A program made the position numbers and the translations under genes. Under the pieces are notes generated by a model that ran no database searches, had not been told where the DNA came from, and was given only the letters and a program-made list of their open reading frames with translations. Shown here in pieces: positions 1 to 10,025 of a stretch of 64,000 bases of DNA. Each line of letters starts with the position of its first letter. Position 1 is the first letter of the stretch. The DNA comes from Desmodesmus armatus (lineage: Eukaryota > Chlorophyta > Chlorophyceae > Sphaeropleales > Scenedesmaceae): contig VIIQ02000647.1 of the NCBI GenBank assembly GCA_007449985.2, forward strand, positions 124,001 through 188,000, in the 5' to 3' direction.

Positions 1-247
1 ACAGCAGGAGCAGCAGGAGCAGGCGCAGGCGATGCAGCAGCTCGCTGACAGCAGCGCTGAGGCCGCAGCTGCTGCAGCAGCAGTGGCAGCTGCCGAGACT
101 GCGGCGGCAGCGGCAGCCGCCGCAGCAGCTGGTGGGGATGATGTCGAGGGTGCTGCTGCTGCTGCAGCTGCCGGTGCGCTGGACGCTGCTGCTGCTGCTG
201 CAGCGGCAGTGCCTGCTGCCGAAGCAGCAGCAGTTGCAGGCAGTTGA
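1..247 (+). CDS. C-terminal end of an Ala/Gln-rich protein (partial)
   Basis: The reading frame is open from the left edge to a TGA ending at 247. It encodes a Gln/Glu-rich stretch followed by long alanine runs broken by short acidic pieces (SSAE, GGDDVEG). No domain is recognisable. Such tails are common in green algal nuclear proteins, and the DNA is mostly GCAGCT-like repeats. The gene body lies outside the window, so neither function nor true frame can be proven. A chance open frame in repeat DNA is the main alternative. Confidence 0.4.
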   Translation, partial: QQEQQEQAQAMQQLADSSAEAAAAAAAVAAAETAAAAAAAAAAGGDDVEGAAAAAAAGALDAAAAAAAAVPAAEAAAVAGS

Positions 248-2676
248 GCAGCTGGTCAGTATGTCGGCAGGCTGCTCATGCAAGCATGCTGTCGGGTCAA
301 TGCCTGCTGGTGCTGCTGCAAGGGTTGCACCGCTGCTTGAGAGCCAGTGTTATGCAGCAGAAGGTCCTGCATGTTGCCAATGTGACGCCCTTCTCCTTGT
401 GGTTGGTCAGCTGTTTTCCAGGCTTCACTACATGAGGGTCTTACTGCGTGTGGTGGCAGCAGTATGGTGCAGTGTCATGTAGCTGTGGTGCTGTCTGGGT
501 GCTGTGAGGAGCTTGTTGCTAGTAACCTGCAGCACGTTTGGTATGCTTTTTTTGTTGACAGGTTTGTGAAAGGCTCGAAGGTCAGTCAAGCTACTGCCGC
601 GCTGTTTCATGTCTTGGTGCTTGTGTATGAAGGCCATGCAGGACTAGTGTGCTTGTGTGTTGGACTATCGCGTCCTGGGATCTATCTGCATCATAGTGGG
701 CTGGTGGTAAGCTGTGCCCTGATGTCTACACTACGGTGCTTCAGTACTTACTGGCTCTCCTGCGAAGCCCATTGTGTTTGTCTGACCATGCTCTACTTGC
801 ATTTGATGCGGCCTGTTAGGCCAGTGCCCTGGTCAGGGTTGTGTTAGTGTGATGTCAACGTAGGGTTACCGTCGCTTTGACTTGTCCAGGCGTGCTGTTT
901 GATTGGGACTGAACCACATGTAGTACATGCTTGGCTGCAGCCATCTCCATTCTGTGTGGCCGTGAACCTAAGGCGCTGTGCTGTGCTGTGTGACAGGGCC
1001 TAATGCTGCCCTGCCAGTGCAGCTGTGTTCTTGGGCAATTGTGCATGGCTGGACAGCAGTCTGTGGGAAGTACTTTACGATATTGGAGAGCTGGAGAGCT
1101 TCAGGCGGCCATCAACTGTTGGCAAGAGCTTTCGTGCATTGATTTGACTGATACGGCACTATATCGGGCGTGTGGTGGCTGGGCTTGCCCAACAGCACAT
1201 GTATCTGGTTTGTTGTGCCTGGCTGCACAGTGGTCTGGCAAACGGTGATGCCTGCAAGGTTTGGCCCGCCACTGCTGCCTTGAGAGTGCTCATGGGTGAT
1301 TTAGACAGCTGATTTGAGGCTAGTGCTCTGCATTGGCTGCTGATTTCAGTAGATTGCCGTCCCCTGCCGCTGTTGAAATCGTAGTTTTGCAGAAAGACTG
1401 ACGTGTTGGTGGCAGGAGCGCGTGGTTGGCTTGTCACACAGAAGTAGATGCCGCATGCGGCAGTAACTTGGCCCATGTTGCATGCTGTATGCCGCCAACA
1501 CCCTTTTCTTCAGCACTTCCTGACACATACATGCATGCAACCGTGGCATGATGATGATCAGACTGGCACCAGGTCACTACCACCCACCAGATAGATACTG
1601 GAATCATCCTGCAAATGTCTGATGCGGCTTAGCAAAGTTTAACTGTTTTATAGTTTACCAATTAAAATCGGTAAACTATGAATAATAATAATATATAAAT
1701 AATAATAATAATAATAATAGTTTAATCTGGATCTTGCAAGAATCTGATGATTGGTACCACGGTATGTGCCTGCACAGCTGCAGGTACCCATCAATGATCG
1801 GCTGCACTAATACAGTCTGCATGTTACATCACCTTGTGTTCACAGACGCTCACCGTCTACGATTGCATGCAGCCAGTTACATGCAATCAACGCATCATTG
1901 TCGAAAGCATGGGGTACCATTGCGTCTCCAGCAAGGGTCACCTTCTCCACCAGGCTCAGCGGCACATGCCGCCAGCCTTCACCCCCATGCTTATTATAGG
2001 TGCAGACTTCAAACAGCCTGGCAAGCGATCACAAAGAGCTGAAACCACTGCAAAAAACAAGACATAACCTGGGCACATTGCAGTGCCTGGGGTAAATGAG
2101 TCAGTGACATGTTGGGCACAAAAAACAGCTGGGTGTCCATGCCTCAGCAGCATGGAGGTACCTTATGCAGGCACCCCTTGGCCCTGCCAGTCCCCTCCAC
2201 ACCACCCACTCATGCAGTGGCATTTGGGACAGCTTTTGTATTGAATTGATACACAAACGTGCAAATCCTTTGTTAACCGGTCATGCAATGGCTCCAGATA
2301 CATGCAGGTAGAGCATAAGTTTGTATGTGCCAAAACGCATGGAACATAAAGTGCTCCTATATGAGCACCGTGCTGGGCCAGCTAGTGCTGTTAGCCACTA
2401 CAGCCTGCTGAAAACACCCTGCTGGGACTCTCCAAGTGACAACCGCATGATTGCGTTCAGCACAAGCTACGCTGTAGCTTGGAAAGGGTGACCCACGTGC
2501 CCCCCACCCTCTGACTCACGGGGGGGGGGGGGGTCGATGTAGGCTTCCTAATCACCTTCTGAAAACCTGGATACCCCTTTTAGTAAGGCCTCTCAAGTTT
2601 CTAACGGAGGCTTGACCCAAGGCTCGAAACTACTGTGCATCAGCAAAGCCCGGCCAGCGCTGCTCAGCCTGAGGCC
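248..2676. other. Intergenic/3' region without a supported gene
   Basis: Both strands hold only short open frames without recognisable domains or convincing splice structure. The stretch contains an AT-rich patch with a 10 bp inverted repeat (1650-1679), an AAT-type microsatellite (about 1680-1720) and a 14-base G run (2520-2533). It separates the partial left-edge gene from the 3' end of the minus-strand hydrolase. Confidence 0.5.
1650..1720. repeat. AT-rich inverted repeat followed by (AAT)n microsatellite
   Basis: ATAGTTTACC at 1650-1659 is matched by its exact reverse complement GGTAAACTAT at 1670-1679, with a 10-base AT-rich loop. An imperfect AAT microsatellite follows directly. The patch is far more AT-rich than its surroundings and may be a remnant of a small inverted-repeat element. 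Confidence 0.6.
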
Positions 2677-5600
2677 TCAAACAGCATGGCGCTTGAGGAA
2701 CTCTAGCTGCTTTGCCAGGTTTGGTCCCAGCGTCGGTTGCACATATGGATCAAAGTGGCCCACATCAAAAGTGACAAGGGTTCCCTGGGTGCCTTGGCCA
2801 CAGCAGCCGCTGCTGAGGCATATGGGCATAACTGATCCTTCTTGCCTGCAGGACACAGGGGAATTTATGCCATGCACAGTGCAGACAAACTCAGTAAACA
2901 GGTGTGAACAGGTGTGACAGCTGCAGGCCATACTACGTAGCTGGACTTGGCTGCGGCGGCTGCTGTAACAGCAGGACACCATGTACGATCACACCCAGGG
3001 CATTGGGTAGTGCGCTGAAGGTACAGTACAGTACCTTGAAGCGTGCATTGCAACAACCTTAATCAAGATCATCTCATCGATGATCGACAGTGGCTGGTTG
3101 AGAACAGCGGTGCACAATCAACATGACACAAGCCAAGGGTCAGGGTCACATGTACCAAGCTTACACACGTGTGACTCATATGTCAAAGCATGAACATGCC
3201 AAGCTTTGGGGAGGATCAACCCACACACCTACCTGCAATGATCATGAGTGGAGCTCGGACCTTATCCACAAAGGCAATCGGTGAGTACTGAGTGAGTGCA
3301 GTCTCAGTTGCAATGCGTGCCCTGGTCAAGTTCTGCCACTGGGCCTGCAAAACATACAGCAATGAAAAAGAATTTGATACACCGTCAACTGGCGAGAAGT
3401 GGACCGACATGGCAACTTGCCGTTGAACCCTTGATGCCCATGACTGCCTGTGTCATGTGGGGGCGGCGGCGGGGGGGGGGGGGGGGGGGGGCGGCGGCGA
3501 ATGTTTGCACGCCAGTCACAAAGGGAGCCTACATGTGACTGCCATACTTGCCGCGGAGGGTACTGCACTCCAGCAGCAAGGACATCCGATGATCGTGTGA
3601 CCGAATCTAGCAAGCACTAGATGATTATGCCAGCGTTGCCATGTATTGGCAAGTTTTAAAGGTGTCACTGACACCAGTAGCTTCCAAGGGTGTCACTACA
3701 CTACAGGTGGGCTCACCTCTGTGTGGGGGTGTGCGGCTGAGTAGATTTCCATGTCATGCTCAGTCAATTGCATCATGGCAGTACTGCCAATGCGGCCGGC
3801 CTGTACAAACACATGTGATCATGACACAGCATGGGTGAGCAAGATTATGCGATCGAACTAGCCGCCCACAAGCGGGTTATATTCTGGCAAGCCTGCAAGG
3901 CTCTGTGAGCCAGAATGCATGACTGTAACCACGCCTGATGAGGGCAATTTCTTGCACGATGCATCCACACCAAGCAGCTGTTGTTGCAACTGCACTGCCC
4001 AAGTCCTGACTGCAGGCCTGTCTGTACAGCTGCACGGCTGGTGCTTACAACAAGCCGTCCTCATGGCAGATACCTCTTAGGGTGCGGTCTTTTGACAGGC
4101 AATCCCCACTGGCAGGATGCTGTTGCCATAGCCGGCTGCTTCAAGGCTGCAGCTTGCAACTCGTCAGCCTGCAGCTCCCTCCCACCCTCCTCCATCCGTT
4201 TTCATGTCTTCTTTTCCCTCCCTCCCTCCCTCCCTCCCTCCCTCCCCTCCCTCCTCTCCCTCCCTCCCTCCTCCCTCCCTCCCTCCCTCCCTCCCTCCCT
4301 CCCTCCCTCCCGCCCTCCCTCCCTCCCGCCCCTCCCGCCTCCGCCCTCCCGCCCTCCCGCCCTCCCTCCCTCCCTCCCTCCTCCCTCCCTCCCTCCCTCC
4401 CTCCCTCCCTCCCTCCTCCCTCCCTCCCTCCCTCCCTCCCTCCCTCCCTCCCTCCCTCCCTCCCTCCCTCCCTCCCTCCCTCCCTCCCTCCCTCCCTCCC
4501 TCCCTCCCTCCCTCCCTCCCGCCCTCCCGCCCTCCCTCCCGCCCTCCCGCCCTCCCTCCCGCCCTCTCCCGCCCTCCCTCCCGCCCTCCCTCCCGCCCTC
4601 CTCCCTCCCTCCCTCCCTCCCTCCCTCCCTCCCTCCCCTCCATCCCGCCCTCCCTCCCTCCCTCCCGCCCTCCCTCCATCCCGCCCTCCCTCCATCCCGC
4701 CCTCCTCCATCCCGCCCTCCCTCCCGCTGTCTCCCTCACTCTCTCCTCACCAATGGGATATACACTGGCTGACCGCCATCCCTGCTGTCAGAAGCAAGGT
4801 CAGCTAGAGCTGCCATCACCACAAGTGCATTGCCTCTGGTTCCACGCATGGCTGCATTTGCTTGTGTGGCTTTGGCTCCGTCCAAGTGTGGCACCTGCTC
4901 AGCACAAAACACAGAGTGAGGTTACAACTGTGAACCTCTCCGAGAGTTGCGCAAGACAGTGCCTCATGTTTGACACTGGGCAGCACCAATCAGAGCTGCC
5001 CGCCCAAGGGGCAGCATGCTCAATGAGGTTGCGGCTTCTTGATACATGTCTGCTCCCTTGATCCTTGCTCTTGCTACAGAGTGTGCTGTATTACAGTAGT
5101 ACTTGCATCCCACCTCCATAAGAGTGCTGCATGCACACATCCACAGGCTGCAAACCACTTCTGTTCCAAAGCTGCTGTCACGATCAGAGTAAAATGAGTG
5201 CATTGATGTGGCGTAAGAGGTTCAGCAAGATACAGCAAAGGTCCATATACAGGCAGTCACAGACGCTGTGGTGACTGGGAGCTGTACAGAAAAGTAAAGT
5301 AAAAGTAAAGTAAGGTAAAGTAAAGTAAAGTAAAGTAAAGTAAAGTAAAGTAAAGTAAAGTAAAGTAAAGTAAAGTAAAGTAAAGTAAAGTAAAGTAAAA
5401 GTAAAGTAAAGTAAAGTAAAGTAAAAGTAAAGTAAAAGTAAAGTAAAAGTAACGTAAACAGCGCAGCACGGTTGGTGACACCCAGTACCGCTGGGTGAAA
5501 TGCAGCCATGCCACTGGGCCAGTGCCATTGGCAGCGTCTGTACTCACTTGGCTGATGACAGCCTTGATCTGGCCAGGCAGTTTGGAAGCCACCACAATGA

Positions 5601-6267
5601 CATGCCCGCCAGCAAAGGAAGTGCCCCATAGGCTGAGGCGATCTGCGTCCACGACTGACCTCATGTTTGTTTGAACGTGCTTGACAGCTGAGAACCAGTC
5701 TGCATGCTGCTTCTGGATGGATACCCACTGTCGAGGCAACCCATCAGATGAGCCCCAATGCCGGTAGTCAAACACAAGCACTGCAAAGCCAGCCTCTGCA
5801 AAGGGGCCTGCAAAGTTCCCAAGCCATGCCTTCTCCCCACCCATCCCGTGTGCCATGACAATGACAGGAGGCAAGCTGGCCTTGTTGCTGGAACCTTTGC
5901 TGATGTCCTTGCTGCTACTGCTGCTCTTGCTGTTACTGCTGCCCTTGATGGCGGTAGCTGTTATGGGGGGTGCCTTTGGCATGTACAGCGTTGCCCCACA
6001 CACCACGCCAGAGCAGTCGAAGCTGACACCTTGGGTGGTATAGCGACCTTGGTCCTTGACAGCTGCTTCGCGGGACCTTAGAAAAGACGCATCAGGGGCG
6101 TTCAAGGGTCCCTTGATGACTTGACCCTTCTTTGGGATGGCAGAGTCAGCTAGGGCATTGCTGCTGCTACTGCTGGAGTCAGGTGAAGCTAGAGCGGGGC
6201 TGATGCATGCGATAAATATTGATATTGTGACTATCGAAGGCAGTTTTGATGTTTTTCGCAGTTTCAT
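2677..6267 (-). CDS. Secreted/ER alpha/beta hydrolase (frameshifted last exon)
   Basis: A serine hydrolase of the alpha/beta fold. I start at the ATG at 6267 because it opens a signal peptide (MKLRKTSKLPSIV...ISPALA) before SPDSSSSS; an ATG 75 bases upstream is possible. Exon 1 (5548-6267) carries HGMGG and the nucleophile elbow GTSFAGG. Exon 2 is 4751-4894 (VPHLDGAKATQ...YIPL, phase 0). Two short, less certain exons lie near 4050-4165 and 3870-3900. Then comes 3233-3344 (WQNLTRARIA...MIIAG). The last exon, 2677-2845, carries the acid residue (KKDQLCP) and the catalytic His (VGHFDPY). Ser/Asp/His are therefore all present. The last exon is one base short: KKDQLCP and VGHFDPY lie in different frames, and the break is at a three-base C run (plus-strand GGG 2787-2789). 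Introns hold (TTTAC)n and (GGGA)n arrays. Substrate is unknown; esterase or dipeptidyl-peptidase-like activity is possible. Confidence 0.8.
3471..3491 (+). repeat. Poly-G tract (about 21 G)
   Basis: An uninterrupted G run on the plus strand flanked by GGC repeats, inside an intron of the minus-strand hydrolase. Comparable runs occur at 2520-2533, 10009-10029, 10359-10378 and 11342-11357. Lengths are prone to sequencing error. Confidence 0.9.
4211..4735. repeat. (CCCT)n / (GGGA)n tetranucleotide array in hydrolase intron
   Basis: About 525 bases of CCCT repeats with scattered CCCG and CCCAT variants. The array fills most of the intron after the exon at 4751-4894. In the transcript of the minus-strand gene it reads GGGAGGG, a homopurine tract able to form G-quadruplex or triplex structures. 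Long Pro/Leu/Ser and Gly/Arg/Glu open frames over it are by-products of the repeat. Confidence 0.95.
5287..5455. repeat. (AAAGT)n / (TTTAC)n pentanucleotide array in hydrolase intron 1
   Basis: About 30 copies of a TAAAG unit with a few AAAAG variants. It begins roughly 90 bases past the exon 1 donor (GTGAGT at 5547-5542) of the minus-strand hydrolase. Reading through the donor gives a repeating YFTLL peptide, which is not expected to be protein. Confidence 0.95.
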
Positions 6268-7500
6268 GGCGAACGCCGTGGACACTGTCGCTGTTGCAGC
6301 TTTGCCGTTGCAATTGTTGATACGAGACCGGGGGCTGTGCAAGTCACTGAATGTCTAGCAGTATTTTTCAATGACCAAACTTGATTGATGCTGCAATCAC
6401 ATGGAATTTGTGGGTAGTTGTTGGGGTTGAAGCGCGGGCTTGCTTTTCACTCGACCAGGCTGCCTCGACAGGTGAGGCACGGCCGTCCGCTGACACTTTT
6501 TAGCGGGAGCTACCTATATGGCTGGATGGTGTCGTGAGCATCAACGGGCAGGGCGAGGGGCACAGCGGCTCAACGTCAATAGCACTGACTCTTGTCCTTT
6601 CTGTGAGTAAGCCTAGCTTAATAGAGCTTTCTTGCAACCTTAATTGTCTGTTACAGTAACCTCGACAGGGTGCAGCTGCACTTGGGATGTGCAATTGCAG
6701 TTCCCCCGCGTGCCGGGGTTGCCGGCTGGCCTTCTCAGCAAAGCACGTTCAACAGTAATGCACGCAACCGTAGTGGTTCACGATGATCATGCATGTTTCT
6801 GACACAACATCGCGAAACATCACAGGTGTCAGGCACCTGCAGCTGCAGATTGTGCATGTGCATGCCATGACCACTCATGAAAAATACACTGTGAGGAGCA
6901 CCGCATGCACATCCGGTCTAGCAAACGTGTTGCTCAATGTCTGAAGTCACTCTGAGTACCTATTGCAGTACGAGGAGTCTGTCAAGACATGCACCCCGCT
7001 GGCAGGTTGCGGCGTGCACCTGCGTCATGAAGTTGCAGCATGTACAGGCTGGCAGCCACGGCCGGTTCTTGCTGCCAGGCATGGCCTGTTTCTGTATGGC
7101 TCACACATCTTCGTAGTCACTCTTGAGCCAGCCCAAGTCAAGCTACTGTTGCAACAGCATCACTTTTCAGAAAGGTGAGGCAGGAGTCCTGTGGATATGA
7201 GTGCACGCCAACACTTGGCTGCGATCTCAAGAGCAGCAGCTGCCACAGGAAGGCAGCCAGGGAAGCCTGCCGACATGCCCTCATCCTTTCGCGGCAACCA
7301 AAAGCCAGTGCTCACCCACATAGTACCGCCGAGGTACGGCAACGCCACACAATGTTACAGCCACCGCACAACTGCCAGCACCCACAGGTCTTGCCTCCCT
7401 CTGGCTGGGGTATTGAGAGCTCAGGACCAGTCAGCACTGCAGCACAATACTGCACATACTGGACAGCCAGTACATATGATATGCCATTACAGAAGTACAG
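6268..7500. other. Region upstream of hydrolase and downstream of mogA; nothing recognised
   Basis: Apart from the 5' leader of the hydrolase (up to at least 6342) and the 3' flank of the MogA gene, I see no domain-bearing frames, RNA genes or repeats of note. Short ORFs here lack splice signals and family motifs. Confidence 0.45.
7487..7491 (-). terminator. TGTAA motif behind the mogA stop codon
   Basis: TGTAA on the minus strand lies about 10 bases after the stop codon of the MogA gene. UGUAA is the established polyadenylation signal of volvocine green algae. The distance is short for a 3' UTR, so this may be coincidental. Confidence 0.35.
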
Positions 7501-8908
7501 TCAGCTGTCAGCTGGTTTGCTGCTGCGCCTGTCTGCTGGCGGCCTGAATGCTGCCACCACTGCTTCATGTGTCTCGATATAGGGCCCCTCCATGAGCTGG
7601 ATGCAGTAGGGAATGGACTGGAAAACTTCATCAAAGGTCTCCCGGATGGACTTGGGCTTGCCTGGCAGGTTTATGATGAGGGCCTTGCCACGCATGCCTG
7701 CAACGGCACAGCAGGCACGGTGACTGTAGGCCACACAGCAAACGTGTTTTGACGCCTGTGACTGGTCAACAATAATAAGGATTACTAGTATGGTATGGCA
7801 GTCTTGATTCCGTCAAGCCGACATCATGTCATGTTGATCACCACCGCTGGCTTGCGCCTGTGGCGCTGCTAAACAGCCTGCAATGTGAATGCTGACGTGC
7901 GCAGAATGCAGCTGGAGGTGATACAATATACCCTCCACTCAGCATCCCAGGTGTCTATAGCTTGGCTGCTGCGATGCGGCAGCATGCCACCAGCACCAAG
8001 ACGCCCCACCGGGGCCAGTTGGATACTCTACCATGCCCGCCTTTATCCATTGCCCTCCCTTTCAGGTGTGTCTCACGATCAAGAAGGACATCCAATGGGA
8101 CTCCCAATGATCACTTTACGCCGCCACCAGCCATCATTACCTATGGTGTGCGCTAGACCTTGCCTTTGAATATGAACATACCCACTTACCTGCTGTCTGC
8201 CGCGACAGCACTGCTGTGGGGACGTACTTCAGGCTAATTGCCCGCATCTGCTCCCCATAGCCTGGCAGCATGCGTGAGCACACGGCCTCTGTGGCCTCTG
8301 GTGTGACGTCACGGGGTGAGGGACCAGTGCCGCCAGTAGTTACTATGAGGCAACATCCCTGATTGTCAGCCTGCAGGAAGCATGGCAGAGGACGGGAAGG
8401 GAACGAGGGCGGTTGTTGCGCCAGCCTGTCAGGGTTGCAAACCCTTGCGAGGCGTTTCCTCCCTGGGACGCATTTGGGGATACCAGCCTGCTGCAGTCCA
8501 ACTTTTTCCGATGAAGGGCCTTACAACTGGCATGCAAGGTGGTGCGAACATGAAAACAAGTCTCTAGCATACCACAGGTACATAGGTACACACCACAGCA
8601 CCCATACACCCACCGCTGTGGTGCACCACGGAACCACAACACCCCTCAACAGCACAAGCAGCACAACCTACCAAGTCTTTCAATGTCGACTCAATGGTGG
8701 GCTGCTCATCTGGTACAACAACATACTTCGCTGTCCAGGGGCTTGCTACTGCTTCATGGAAGAATTGCAGGATTGCTGGGCCACTCAGGTCCTCATACAC
8801 ACCGCTGCTGGCACGGTCACTGACAGTCACCACACCGAAAATGGCGGGATCCCCGATGCTGCTGGAGCTGCCACCGGACAAGATTGGGCTGCTGCTGCTT
8901 GCCTGCAT
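7501..8908 (-). CDS. mogA: MogA-type molybdopterin adenylyltransferase
   Basis: Activates molybdopterin by adenylylation before molybdenum insertion, a late step of molybdenum cofactor synthesis. Three exons join in frame. 8672-8908 carries FGVVTVSDRASSGVYED and VVPDEQPTIESTL. 8190-8370 carries TTGGTGPSPRDVTPEAT and MLPGYGEQMR. 7501-7697 carries IINLPGKPKSIRETF and CIQLMEGPYIETHE. The SDR and GGTG motifs are the family's MPT-binding signatures. The start at 8908 gives about 204 residues, close to E. coli MogA (195); an upstream ATG at 9187 would add about 93 residues of uncertain meaning. The C-terminal PYCIQLMEGPYIET block matches bacterial MogA rather than plant Cnx1 G domains, and no MoeA/Cnx1E domain is attached. 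It shares a 450 bp divergent upstream region with SNF7. Confidence 0.92.
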
Positions 8909-9358
8909 GGTGCTGCCAATGGGAGTATACTTTGAGTGCTGGGTGCTGGGTGTCAAGTCTGGTGGACTGTTGGTGAAAGGGTGTGTCGGCGGTGGCAGCA
9001 ATCCTGCTGCTGTTGGGGGTTTGATGCAAGATGTATGTTTTTCTTGGTGGCTGTGCAGAGAACTGCATTGACGAGGCACAACCCGCATGAACTGGGTTCT
9101 GGGAACCCACAGCAAAACCTCCAGCAGAAACCCTGTTACGCGTTCAGGCAAGGCCACATTCTGCATGGGTGGTGAGCCAAACGCCACTGGTTACACACTG
9201 AACAACGTCCTCTTGCTCCTTCCTCCAGCACAGCCCCAACTCTGGCTGGGTGCATGCATAGGGGTTGAGTCAGTAGGGTGCCTCAGTTCAGCCCAAAGTC
9301 TGTCTCTAGTGCCGTAAGGCAGACGTTGGGTTTCTGATCATCTTCAAAAGCTATCACA
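8909..9358. promoter_or_regulatory. Divergent intergenic region between mogA (-) and SNF7 (+)
   Basis: The start codons of the two genes face away from each other across 450 bp, so both 5' leaders and core promoters must lie here. This holds unless the mogA start is the more distal ATG at 9187, which would shorten the region to 171 bp. I see no clear TATA box. Confidence 0.5.
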
Positions 9359-9994
9359 ATGTTCAAGAAGCTATTTGGGGGCGCCCAGAAGCCCCTGGTG
9401 CTCCAGGCACTAGCACAGCAGCGAACCAGACCATCAATGCGATGCAGAGCCTGGCAGAGCGCGAGGAGCAGTTAGGAAAGAAGAAGGATCTGCTCCAGAA
9501 ACGCATCGATGACGAGATGGAGAAGGCACGCGAGTTCACCAGGCAAAAGAAGAAAAGCCAGGCGCTCATGTGCCTCAAGAAGAAGAAGATGTATGAACAG
9601 CAGCTAGAACGCATGGATGCTCTGATTTCCCGCGTCCTGGAGCAGCGCAACATGCTGGAGGAGCAGCAGACCACCATTGGAGTGCTGGGTGCCATGCAGG
9701 ACGCAGCTAAGGCCCAGAAGAAGACCATGCAGGTGGGCATCAGGGGTTTCATTGCTTTGATTACATTGCTTGGCCTGTAGCACCCCCCTCTGATGCAGCA
9801 CACCCCCGATCGGGCGTGACCAAATTTCTTGGCACAGTGTGCAAGAGGGGGGGTTACAGTTTGCTTTCATTGGAAGGTGGTCTGTTATTTTCATTGACAT
9901 AGTGTGCGTTTGACAGTCAAAGGTTGCACACAGAAGCAGTTGCATGCATGCTGCATGGCTGGGGCTACCAGTCCAACGTTGTTTGTGTGAGTGT

Positions 9995-10025
<31 letters not shown>

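Noticed and set aside
3981..5061. Very long open frames (190-285 codons) on both strands over 4141-4740
   Set aside because: They consist of PPSLPPS or EGGREGG repeats produced by the CCCT tetranucleotide array inside a hydrolase intron.
5184..5548. Hydrophobic YFTLL-repeat extension of the hydrolase frame
   Set aside because: It is read-through of the exon 1 donor into the TTTAC array; the next real exon (4751-4894) continues the family sequence in phase.
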